Source: an uncultured Lachnospiraceae bacterium (GTDB lineage Bacteria > Bacillota > Clostridia > Lachnospirales > Lachnospiraceae). From it: a stretch of 64,000 nt of DNA. Shown in pieces: positions 43,379 through 50,560 of the stretch; position 1 is the first letter of the stretch; each line of letters begins with the position of its first letter. Under the pieces are notes generated by a model. The model saw nothing but the letters and a program-made list of their open reading frames with translations. It had not been told where the DNA came from and did not search any database. The stretch is from positions 1 through 64,000 of the forward strand of contig CAJTWM010000015.1 of assembly GCA_910579805.1 (NCBI GenBank), written 5' to 3'. Position numbers and translations under genes: made by a program.

Positions 43379-43498
43379 AGCGAGAGTAGTCAAGACGAAT
43401 TGAGGATTAGATCTTTTAGTACATATCTTGAATAAATCCCAAACAGCATTTAGAAAAGGTTATTTTATAAATAGGATGAAATAAGAATGGAGATCAAT

Positions 43499-45016
43499 AT
43501 GCGGGAAAAGTATGAATCACTTGCACTGGCGAATTTAAAAGAACTCGCAAAAGCAAGAGGGATCAAAGGAACATCTGGAATGAAAAAAGCGCAGGTGGTA
43601 GAAGCGATGCTTTTACAGGACGAAAAGGACAAAGCCGCTGGCGGCGGGACGGATCATGTGCAGACGGAGGCAGCTCCGGCAAGACAGGCGGCGGATGTGA
43701 AAGAGGCGGCGCGCTTTAAGGAAACGGAATCCTCCAAAGAAGAGGCACATACCAAAGAACCGGCGCATTTTAAGGAAACGGCTCATCCCAGAGAAGCGGC
43801 TCCTTCCAAAGAAACGGTGCCCAGAGAGGAGGTCCGCCGGACAGAGGAAAGAAGCGAAGCGCCTAACAGCGACAAATTTCCGGCGGAGCTTGACAGCGGT
43901 ATCACGGCAAACGGTATTTTGGAAGTGATGCCGGACGGATACGGATTTATCCGCTGTGAAAATTATCTTCCGGGGGAAAACGACGTTTATGTGGCTCCCA
44001 GCCAGATCAGGCGGTTTAATTTAAAGACCGGAGACATTATTGAGGGAAACACAAGGATCAAAACCCAGAGCGAAAAATTCAGCGCGCTTCTTTATCTAAA
44101 AAAGATAAATGGCTATACGCCCGAGATGGCGGCGAGAAGATGTAATTTCGAAGATATGACTCCGATTTTCCCCGACGAGAGGCTGCATTTGGAAAGACAG
44201 GGTTCTTCCGTTGCCATGCGTATCATGGACCTGATCAGCCCGGTAGGAAAGGGACAGAGGGGGATGATCGTGTCCCCGCCTAAAGCGGGAAAGACGACCC
44301 TGTTGAAAGAAGTGGCTAAATCCATTAAAAACATACCGAATATGCATCTGATCATTTTGCTGATCGACGAACGGCCGGAGGAAGTGACCGATATTAAAGA
44401 GGCCATTGAAGGGCCGAATGTGGAAGTGATCTATTCTACGTTTGACGAACTTCCCGAGCATCATAAAAGAGTGTCGGAGATGGTGATCGAACGGGCAAAA
44501 CGTCTGGTGGAGCATAAACGGGACGTGACGATATTACTGGATAGTATTACAAGGCTTACAAGGGCGTATAATCTTACGGTTCCGCCAAGCGGCAGGACGT
44601 TATCGGGCGGACTTGACCCGGCGGCGCTCCATATGCCGAAGCGTTTCTTCGGCGCCGCAAGAAATATGCGCGGCGGCGGCAGCCTTACGATACTCGCGAC
44701 GGCGCTTGTGGAAACGGGAAGTAAAATGGATGATGTGGTCTATGAGGAGTTTAAAGGAACCGGCAATATGGAGATGGTCTTAGACCGTAAACTTTCGGAA
44801 AAAAGAGTGTTTCCGGCGATCGATATTCCTAAGTCCAGTACCAGACGGGAAGACCTGCTGCTCACAAGAGAGGAAATGGAGGCAATCAACATCATCAGAA
44901 AGGCGTTAAACGGACTAAAACCCGAAGAAGCGGTGGACAAGGTTCTGGATATGTTTACAAGAACGAAAAATAATAACGAATTTGTCCAGATGGTGAAAAA
45001 AATGCGTTTTATTTAG
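43499..45016 (+). CDS. rho: Transcription termination factor Rho
   Basis: 505 residues from the ATG at 43499 (GGAG 6 bases upstream); 43487 is an alternative. Rho N-terminal part (LALANLKELAKARGIKGTSGMKKAQVVEAML), a low-complexity insertion (~40-125) with repeated KET/KEEAHTKEPAHFKETAH units, the cold-shock RNA-binding fold (GILEVMPDGYGFIRCENYLPG), Walker A PPKAGKTTLL and Walker B ILLDSITRL. A hexameric RNA helicase that ends transcription. The disordered, charged insertion is longer than in E. coli Rho, as in many Clostridia and Actinobacteria, and may bind RNA. Confidence 0.97.
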   Translation: MREKYESLALANLKELAKARGIKGTSGMKKAQVVEAMLLQDEKDKAAGGGTDHVQTEAAPARQAADVKEAARFKETESSKEEAHTKEPAHFKETAHPREAAPSKETVPREEVRRTEERSEAPNSDKFPAELDSGITANGILEVMPDGYGFIRCENYLPGENDVYVAPSQIRRFNLKTGDIIEGNTRIKTQSEKFSALLYLKKINGYTPEMAARRCNFEDMTPIFPDERLHLERQGSSVAMRIMDLISPVGKGQRGMIVSPPKAGKTTLLKEVAKSIKNIPNMHLIILLIDERPEEVTDIKEAIEGPNVEVIYSTFDELPEHHKRVSEMVIERAKRLVEHKRDVTILLDSITRLTRAYNLTVPPSGRTLSGGLDPAALHMPKRFFGAARNMRGGGSLTILATALVETGSKMDDVVYEEFKGTGNMEMVLDRKLSEKRVFPAIDIPKSSTRREDLLLTREEMEAINIIRKALNGLKPEEAVDKVLDMFTRTKNNNEFVQMVKKMRFI

Positions 45017-45024
45017 AAAAATGC

Positions 45025-45053
45025 TTGCACAGAATCAGAAGCTATGCTATACT
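45025..45053 (+). promoter_or_regulatory. Predicted rpmE promoter
   Basis: TTGCAC (45025-45030) and extended -10 TGCTATACT (TATACT at 45048-45053), spacing 17. Downstream, CTGTCC...GGACAG (45061-45084) followed by GGCTTTTAAGCC may form a leader structure for L31 autoregulation; that is conjecture. Confidence 0.65.
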
Positions 45054-45143
45054 AACTAAGCTGTCCGTGATAACGATTGGACAGGGGCTTTTAAGCCGGC
45101 GGATGAGAACATAAGTGATATCAATATAGAGAGGTGAAAGTCG

Positions 45144-45350
45144 ATGAGAGAAGGAATCCATCCTGAGTATTATCAGGCAACTGTAACTTGCAACTGCGGA
45201 AATACCTTTGTAACAGGTTCTACGAAGAAAGAGATCCATGTAGAGGTTTGTTCTAAATGTCATTCATTCTACACAGGTCAGCAGAAGAGTGCAAGAGCTG
45301 ACGGACGTATTGACAAGTTCAACAAAAAATACGGTGTGGCAGGCAAATAA
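45144..45350 (+). CDS. rpmE: Ribosomal protein L31, zinc type
   Basis: 68 residues. MREGIHPEYYQATVTCNCGNTF, CSKCHSFYTGQQ and the RIDKFNKKYG end are diagnostic of bL31. The pair CNC and CxxC shows the zinc-binding form, as opposed to the zinc-free paralogue. GAGGTGA lies before the ATG. Between rho and yqhQ with its own promoter and terminator. Confidence 0.97.
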   Translation: MREGIHPEYYQATVTCNCGNTFVTGSTKKEIHVEVCSKCHSFYTGQQKSARADGRIDKFNKKYGVAGK

Positions 45351-45357
45351 GATTTTG

Positions 45358-45394
45358 GAAAAGGTTGAGGTGTTGCATCTCAACCTTCTTTTAC
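45358..45394 (+). terminator. rpmE terminator
   Basis: AAGGTTGAG and CTCAACCTT surround GTGTTGCAT, followed by CTTTTACTT. Confidence 0.82.
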
Positions 45395-45439
45395 TTTATG
45401 AACCAAATATGCTGTAAAGTAAACGATTTGGAGGTCACG

Positions 45440-46441
45440 ATGAGGAGAAAAAGATTCGGCTCTTATTCGGGAATCGGCGGTCAGGCGGTATTGGAAGGCA
45501 TTATGATGAAGAACAAAGACCAATACGCCGTGGCGGTCCGTAAACCGAACGGGGAGATTGAAGTCGAGGTCGACGTATATCATGGAGTGATGCATGGAAG
45601 TAAGATCAAAAACATTCCGTTTCTTCGTGGTATTTTTAATTTTTTGGATTCCCTGATACTGGGAACAAGGACATTGAATTTTTCCGCTTCTTTTTATGAA
45701 GAAGAGGAGGATACAAAAAAGAAAGATACGTTTTTTGATAAGATGCTCAAAGGAAACGCAGAGAGGATCCTGATGGGAATGACTACGGTATTTGCTGTTG
45801 TACTTGCTATCGCGGTTTTTATCGTCCTGCCTTACTTTTTGGCGGATTGTCTGCGGGACTATATCAGAAACGATTCGCTGATGGCCATTATAGAAGGGGC
45901 GATCCGTATTCTCATTTTTTTGTTATATGTGATCAGTATATCCGCCATGAAAGACATCAAAAGGGTATATCAGTACCACGGTGCGGAGCACAAGTGTATC
46001 AATTGTATCGAAAAGGGCCGTCCGCTTACGGTCAGAAACGTGATGCGCAGCTCGAGGCTCCATAAAAGGTGCGGCACCAGTTTCCTGTTTTTTGTTATGT
46101 TCGTGAGTATCATTTTATTCTTTTTTATCCGGGTGGACAATCCGGTGCAGAGGGTGGCGGTCCGTATTTTGCTGATTCCGGTGGTTGCGGGTATTTCCTA
46201 TGAGATCATCCGGCTGGCGGGGAGAAGCAATCATATTTTAGTCGGTATCTTATCGGCTCCCGGGATGTGGCTCCAGCGCCTGACGACGAAAGAGCCGGAT
46301 GAAAGTATGGCGGAAGTGGCGATGAAAGCGGTAGAAGCGGTATTCGACTGGAAAGAATACCTTTATGATACGTTCGGATATGTGGTAGACGATTCGTGGC
46401 TTGTGGACGAAGAGCCGGCGGAAGAAAAAGCGGACGAGTAA
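45440..46441 (+). CDS. DUF1385 membrane protein (YqhQ-like)
   Basis: 333 residues from the ATG at 45440 (GGAGGT upstream). SGIGGQAVLEGIMMKN at the N-terminus, then helices near ~105-130, 148-170, 220-245 and 250-270 and the conserved YQYHGAEHKCINCIEKG and LHKRCGTSFLF blocks define DUF1385. It precedes prmC and prfA, the same order (L31 - YqhQ - PrmC - PrfA) seen widely in Firmicutes, so a link to translation termination is suspected but the function is unknown. Confidence 0.92.
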   Translation: MRRKRFGSYSGIGGQAVLEGIMMKNKDQYAVAVRKPNGEIEVEVDVYHGVMHGSKIKNIPFLRGIFNFLDSLILGTRTLNFSASFYEEEEDTKKKDTFFDKMLKGNAERILMGMTTVFAVVLAIAVFIVLPYFLADCLRDYIRNDSLMAIIEGAIRILIFLLYVISISAMKDIKRVYQYHGAEHKCINCIEKGRPLTVRNVMRSSRLHKRCGTSFLFFVMFVSIILFFFIRVDNPVQRVAVRILLIPVVAGISYEIIRLAGRSNHILVGILSAPGMWLQRLTTKEPDESMAEVAMKAVEAVFDWKEYLYDTFGYVVDDSWLVDEEPAEEKADE

Positions 46442-46488
46442 GAAATCATGAAGAGAGGACATCGGCGGAAAGACCGTGAAAATCGGAT

Positions 46489-47328
46489 ATGGAATATAAA
46501 GAATTGTATGAAACGGGAAAAGACCGGCTGGAAAAGGCGGGAGTAGAAGAAGCTCCGCTGGACGCGAGACTGCTTTTGGAATATGTATGCGGCACGGACA
46601 GAAACACACTTTTGGCTCATGGCGACAGAGAAATTTCCGAAGAGGAATGCAGGAAGTATGAAGAATGCATTGCGAGGCGGGAAAAAAGAGTTCCGCTCCA
46701 GCATATTACGGGAGAACAGGAATTTATGGGGATTACTTTTCTGGTCAATGAAAATGTGCTGATCCCCAGACAGGATACGGAGATTCTGGTGGAGGAAGTA
46801 CTGAAGGAGCTGCACGACGGGATGTCCATATTGGATATGTGTACCGGTTCGGGATGTATTTTATTGAGCCTTTTGCAATATTCCAACGATTGTGAGGGTA
46901 CGGGAACGGATCTTTCAGCCAAAGCCCTTGAGATCGCAAAAGAAAATGGAAGAAGGCTTGGAAAAACGCCGGTATTTTTAGAGAGCGATCTGTTTGAAAA
47001 GGTGGAAGGACGCTACGACGTGATCGTTTCCAATCCGCCTTATATACCGACAGAGGTGATCCCTACGCTGATGCCTGAAGTAAGGGAGTATGAGCCCGAG
47101 GGGGCGCTTGACGGAAAAGAGGACGGACTTTACTTTTACAGGGAGATCGTCAGACAGGCGGGAGAGTATCTGAACCGCGGCGGCAGGCTTTTTTTTGAGA
47201 TCGGATGCGGGCAGGCGGCGCAGGTATCGGCGCTTCTGGAAGAAGCAGGTTATAAGGAGATCGAAGTTGTAAAAGATTTTGCAGGACTGGACAGAGTCGT
47301 ATCCGGCATTTACCTGCCATGTTTTTAG
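46489..47328 (+). CDS. prmC: Peptide chain release factor N5-glutamine methyltransferase
   Basis: 279 residues. N-terminal helical RF-binding part (DARLLLEYV, REKRVPLQHITGEQEFMG), VLIPRQDTEILVE, SAM-binding LDMCTGSGCILLSL, catalytic NPPY in VSNPPYIP, and FEIGCGQA. It methylates the Gln of the GGQ motif in release factors, and its target prfA is the next gene. The ribosome site before the ATG at 46489 is weak (GAAAATCGG). Confidence 0.95.
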   Translation: MEYKELYETGKDRLEKAGVEEAPLDARLLLEYVCGTDRNTLLAHGDREISEEECRKYEECIARREKRVPLQHITGEQEFMGITFLVNENVLIPRQDTEILVEEVLKELHDGMSILDMCTGSGCILLSLLQYSNDCEGTGTDLSAKALEIAKENGRRLGKTPVFLESDLFEKVEGRYDVIVSNPPYIPTEVIPTLMPEVREYEPEGALDGKEDGLYFYREIVRQAGEYLNRGGRLFFEIGCGQAAQVSALLEEAGYKEIEVVKDFAGLDRVVSGIYLPCF

Positions 47329-47354
47329 ATTAGCAGAAAGAAGAGAGGAAAGAA

Positions 47355-48428
47355 ATGTTTGACAGGTTAGAAGATTTATTGATTCGTTTTGAAGAGATCA
47401 TGGGTGAACTGAATGAACCGACGGTGGCGAATAATCAGGAACGTTTTCGTATGCTCATGAAGGAACAGAGCGATCTTACCCCTATTGTAGAAGCGTATAA
47501 AGAATATAAAAAATGTAAGCAGGATGTGGACGACAGCATTGTCATGCTGGAAGAAGAAACCGATTCCGATATGAAAGAGATGCTGAAGGAAGAACTGGCA
47601 GGGGCCAAGAAGAGGATCGAGGAGTTGGAGCAGGAATTGAAGATCCTGCTGCTGCCCAAAGATCCTAACGACGATAAAAATGTAATCGTGGAGATCCGTG
47701 CCGGCGCAGGCGGAGACGAGGCGGCGCTTTTTGCAGCGGAGATCTACCGTATGTATGTGCATTATGCGGAAAGCCACCGTTGGAAGATCGAAACTATGAA
47801 TGTGGATGAAATCGGCATCGGGGGCATGAAGGAAGTGAATTTCATGATCACCGGACAGGGCGCTTATTCCAAATTAAAATACGAGAGCGGGGTTCATCGC
47901 GTGCAGCGTGTGCCGGAAACCGAATCGGGCGGGCGTATCCATACGTCTACGATCACGGTGGCGGTCATGCCGGAAGTGGAGGAAGTGGATGTTGTGATCG
48001 ATGAAAAAGACATCCGCATCGATGTGATGCGCGCGTCGGGTAACGGCGGGCAATGTGTCAACACGACGGATTCTGCCGTGAGGCTGACCCATTATCCCAC
48101 CGGTATCGTGGTCTACAGCCAGACCGAGAAATCCCAGCTTCAAAACAAAGCGAAGGCATTTGCGCTGCTCCGTGCAAAGTTATATGATATCGAGCAGCAA
48201 AAAGCCCATGACGCAGAGGCGGAGCTTCGCAGAAGCCAGATCGGTACGGGAGACCGTTCCGAAAAGATCAGAACGTATAATTTCCCGCAGGGGCGCGTAA
48301 CGGACCATAGGATCAACCTTACCCTTTATAAGCTGGATAAGATCATGGACGGCGACATTCAGGAGATCATCGACGCCTGCATCGCGGCGGATCAGGCGGC
48401 GAAACTTGCAAAAATGAATGAAAATTAG
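47355..48428 (+). CDS. prfA: Peptide chain release factor 1
   Basis: 357 residues. Coiled-coil N-terminal domain, VEIRAGAGGDEAALFA, the stop-codon reading region with RVQRVPETESGGRIHTST and the peptidyl-hydrolysis motif ASGNGGQCVNTTDSAVR. It reads UAA and UAG. Directly after prmC with a GAGAGGAAAG ribosome site. Confidence 0.97.
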   Translation: MFDRLEDLLIRFEEIMGELNEPTVANNQERFRMLMKEQSDLTPIVEAYKEYKKCKQDVDDSIVMLEEETDSDMKEMLKEELAGAKKRIEELEQELKILLLPKDPNDDKNVIVEIRAGAGGDEAALFAAEIYRMYVHYAESHRWKIETMNVDEIGIGGMKEVNFMITGQGAYSKLKYESGVHRVQRVPETESGGRIHTSTITVAVMPEVEEVDVVIDEKDIRIDVMRASGNGGQCVNTTDSAVRLTHYPTGIVVYSQTEKSQLQNKAKAFALLRAKLYDIEQQKAHDAEAELRRSQIGTGDRSEKIRTYNFPQGRVTDHRINLTLYKLDKIMDGDIQEIIDACIAADQAAKLAKMNEN

Positions 48429-48454
48429 TTTGAAAGAATTTTTTGGCCGGAGCC

Positions 48455-48985
48455 TTACAAATATGTGACCTGCCTGTCGGCGTCATAAGTGTGAGGCTCT
48501 TTTTCTACCGCTTTATGGCCGAAAGCGATGGCGATCTCATATTCGTAATTTGCCGGAAACTTCAGGGCGTCGGAAAAATAGGATTTCTTTTCGCCCCGCA
48601 TTGCGTCGTAAATGCAGCCGATGATTAGATTTCCAAGGCCCAGAGCTTCGGCTGCGAGAGCCATATTTTCCACCGCGATCCCGGCGTCCAGCGCGCTCCA
48701 CCTATAGTCGCTGTCTGCGCTCAGTACGATCACGGCGGGGGCTTCATAATAAAAATTATGGGGCGGATCCGAAAGGCCGCGGAGACGGTTTTTTTCGTTT
48801 TCCAGCTCTGTCAGGATCGGATCGCCGCCTTTTAGTACGGTAAAATGGATTTCCTGCTTATTGGCTGCGGTGGGCGCCTGCAGTCCTGCGTGGATCAGGA
48901 TGTCCAGCTCTTCGTTTGTCAGCGGCTCGTTTGTGTAACCTCTTGTGGAACTTCGTTTTTGAATCGTTTCGATTACCTTATTCAT
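48455..48985 (-). CDS. Nitroreductase-family protein
   Basis: 176 residues. FMN-binding start IQKRSSTRGYTNEPLTNEEL, APTAANKQEIHFTVL, WSALDAGIAVENMALAAEALGLG and a C-terminal IAFGHKA are family signatures. It reduces a nitro, quinone or enone substrate using NAD(P)H; the natural one is unknown. Single gene on the minus strand, converging on prfA with only 26 bp between stop codons and no obvious terminator. Confidence 0.88.
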   Translation of the reverse strand: MNKVIETIQKRSSTRGYTNEPLTNEELDILIHAGLQAPTAANKQEIHFTVLKGGDPILTELENEKNRLRGLSDPPHNFYYEAPAVIVLSADSDYRWSALDAGIAVENMALAAEALGLGNLIIGCIYDAMRGEKKSYFSDALKFPANYEYEIAIAFGHKAVEKEPHTYDADRQVTYL

Positions 48986-49126
48986 GATCGGTTTCCCTCC
49001 CTAAGTACAAAGATTTTTTTATGGTTTGATATGGAATGGCTGTATCTTAAATTATACGCTTGAAAGTATGCAAAAACAAGATGAACAATTTGATAGGGAG
49101 GGGCGTAAGCCTGCCCGTAATTGATT

Positions 49127-49237
49127 TGATAAATATCAAAATAGATATTGACCGGCTCTGTTTTTCGTGATATAGTAACGGTATCTAATTAGATAAATAT
49201 CAAATTAATTATGGCGGCCTGATAATGACAAATATCA
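49127..49237 (+). promoter_or_regulatory. Promoter and three operator sites of the ArsR-type operon
   Basis: TTGACC (49148-49153) and TATAGT (49171-49176), spacing 17. Around it are three near-identical words: TGATAAATATCA (49127-49138), AGATAAATATCA (49191-49202) and TGACAAATATCA (49226-49237), each with an inverted GATA..TATC core like ArsR/SmtB operators. One lies upstream of the -35 and two downstream of the -10, consistent with repression by the ArsR protein encoded second in the operon. The rest of 48986-49349 is empty. Confidence 0.75.
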
Positions 49238-49349
49238 CGGGAGCGGGATACGTCTGCCGGAGTGGCTTTTTAAATAGTGTACTGACCGGATGTAAAGAAA
49301 AGCCTTTGGCAAACGTTCCGTAAAACAGACCGTGGGAAAGAGAGGGAAT

Positions 49350-49694
49350 ATGGAACTATTTACCGCATATATCGATCAGTCGGTAAACGACTTAGCGCAG
49401 GAAGAAAAGAGTCTGGCGGATTCCGACAGAAAGGACGAATCCAATCTGGTGAAGATCAGGATCAATGTGTACGGCATTTGCAAGACCATTTACAAGGCTT
49501 TTGTAAAACAGGACGGACAGACGGAAAGTAACGGCCCGTACCTCCGGAAACTGGACGAACTGGCCCAAAACTGGAAACTTTCTTATGAAAAAGCAAAAGA
49601 ACATGATGATGTGAAAAAGGCTGTGATAGAAGAAATAAAAATACAGACGTTAGAAGAGATCAGAAATAAATTTATGGCGACGGAGGAAAACTGA
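49350..49694 (+). CDS. Hypothetical helical protein, first gene of the ArsR operon
   Basis: 114 residues from the ATG at 49350 (GAGGG upstream). No signal peptide or membrane helix; mainly alpha-helical with heptad-like stretches (DQSVNDLAQEEKSLADSDRK, VKIRINVYGICKTIYKAFV). I do not recognise the family. It is followed one base after its stop by the ArsR-DUF2087 gene, so the two are co-translated; such a pair suggests a ligand-binding or sensory partner. Confidence 0.75.
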   Translation: MELFTAYIDQSVNDLAQEEKSLADSDRKDESNLVKIRINVYGICKTIYKAFVKQDGQTESNGPYLRKLDELAQNWKLSYEKAKEHDDVKKAVIEEIKIQTLEEIRNKFMATEEN

Positions 49695-49695
49695 C

Positions 49696-50268
49696 ATGGT
49701 AGAAACAGATGCAATCAGGCTTTTTAAGTGTCTGGCGGATAAATCCAGATTACAGATCTTAAAATCCCTGATACAGGAAGATATGTATGTGGAGCGCCTT
49801 GCCAGCAGGCTGGGGCTTACGCCTGCCACCATATCTTTCCATTTAAAAAAACTGGAAGAGGCGGGTACGGTGACTTCCTATAAAGAACAGTATTATACGA
49901 TGTATTCTATCCGGAAGGAAGTATTTATGGCCAATATCATCGATATTATCAAGGAAGAATCCGACGAGGCGGAGGAGCAGAAACAAAGGGAAGAGGAATA
50001 TAGGAAAAAGGTGATAGCTGCATTTTTTGAATACGGAAAATTGAAGTCGATCCCTTCCCAGCGGAAAAAGGAACGGATCTGCTTAGAGGAGATCGCAAAA
50101 GTTTTTGAAGAAGATAAGATCTATGATGAAAAAGAGGTAAACGGTATGATCAAAGAATTTTACGAGGATTATTGTACGATACGGCGGGATATGATCTCGG
50201 AGGGCATCATGGCAAGGAAAGGGACGGAATATCGGAAAGTACTTGCCAAACGGAAAGAATCATACTAG
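49696..50268 (+). CDS. ArsR-family regulator with DUF2087 domain
   Basis: 190 residues. Winged-helix ArsR domain (~1-80: LFKCLADKSRLQILKSLIQ, LGLTPATISFHLKKLEEAGTV), a Glu/Arg coiled stretch and a C-terminal DUF2087 domain (~118-185: PSQRKKERICLEEIAKVFEEDKIYDEKEVN, RRDMISEGIMARKG). DUF2087 is common in clostridial ArsR proteins; the signal is unknown. There is no pair of metal-binding cysteines in the DNA-recognition helix, so a metal sensor is unlikely. It probably controls its own promoter via the three ATAAATAT sites. Confidence 0.88.
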   Translation: MVETDAIRLFKCLADKSRLQILKSLIQEDMYVERLASRLGLTPATISFHLKKLEEAGTVTSYKEQYYTMYSIRKEVFMANIIDIIKEESDEAEEQKQREEEYRKKVIAAFFEYGKLKSIPSQRKKERICLEEIAKVFEEDKIYDEKEVNGMIKEFYEDYCTIRRDMISEGIMARKGTEYRKVLAKRKESY

Positions 50269-50287
50269 AATAAAAAAGTAACTTGGC

Positions 50288-50366
50288 GTATTAGAGCGCG
50301 TTTGAAAATTCATTCCCACAAACTGTGACGCACATTTCGGGGAAAGCAATTTTCAAACACACTTTG
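50288..50366. repeat. MITE-like imperfect palindrome
   Basis: GCGCGTTTGAAAATT (about 50297) and AATTTTCAAACACAC (about 50351) form an inverted repeat of ~13 bases with CATTCCC/GGGGAA next to it, giving an ~80-bp foldback. The right arm, TTTTCAAACACGCTCTA, recurs at 61826-61843, and a shorter form (TTCAAACACACTCTAA) at 57431-57447. So it is a dispersed element, mostly present as one-ended fragments. Confidence 0.6.
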
Positions 50367-50403
50367 GCTATTGGACGGAATAACGCAACAGGGGCGGGGC
50401 TTT

Positions 50404-50478
50404 ATGAAAGAAAACGCAAAATATAAGAAAGAAATGCATAACGGATCGACGCTGCTGCCCCGGAGACAGCTTATCTAA
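50404..50478 (+). CDS. Possible 24-residue leader peptide of the ABC-F gene
   Basis: ATG at 50404 after GGGGCGGGGC, encoding 24 residues (MKENAKYKKEMHNGSTLL...) and ending in TAA. It lies upstream of a stem (CAGCTT-ATCT-AAGCTG) and of the terminator at 50514, in the pattern of ABC-F genes controlled by ribosome stalling. No family is recognisable, as expected for leader peptides. Confidence 0.4.
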   Translation: MKENAKYKKEMHNGSTLLPRRQLI

Positions 50479-50513
50479 GCTGATATGTTACAGTTTGATT
50501 ACAGTATGATTTT

Positions 50514-50541
50514 GCCGTGGTAAATTGCCACGGCTTTTTTT
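50514..50541 (+). terminator. Terminator in the ABC-F gene leader (probable attenuator)
   Basis: GCCGTGG-TAAATTG-CCACGGC followed by TTTTTTT ends only 20 bp before the ABC-F start codon at 50561. A terminator placed before a gene rather than after one suggests regulated read-through. The stem CAGCTTATCTAAGCTG upstream and the leader ORF could be the switching parts. Confidence 0.75.
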
Positions 50542-50560
50542 GTAAGAATGGAGGAGTTTC

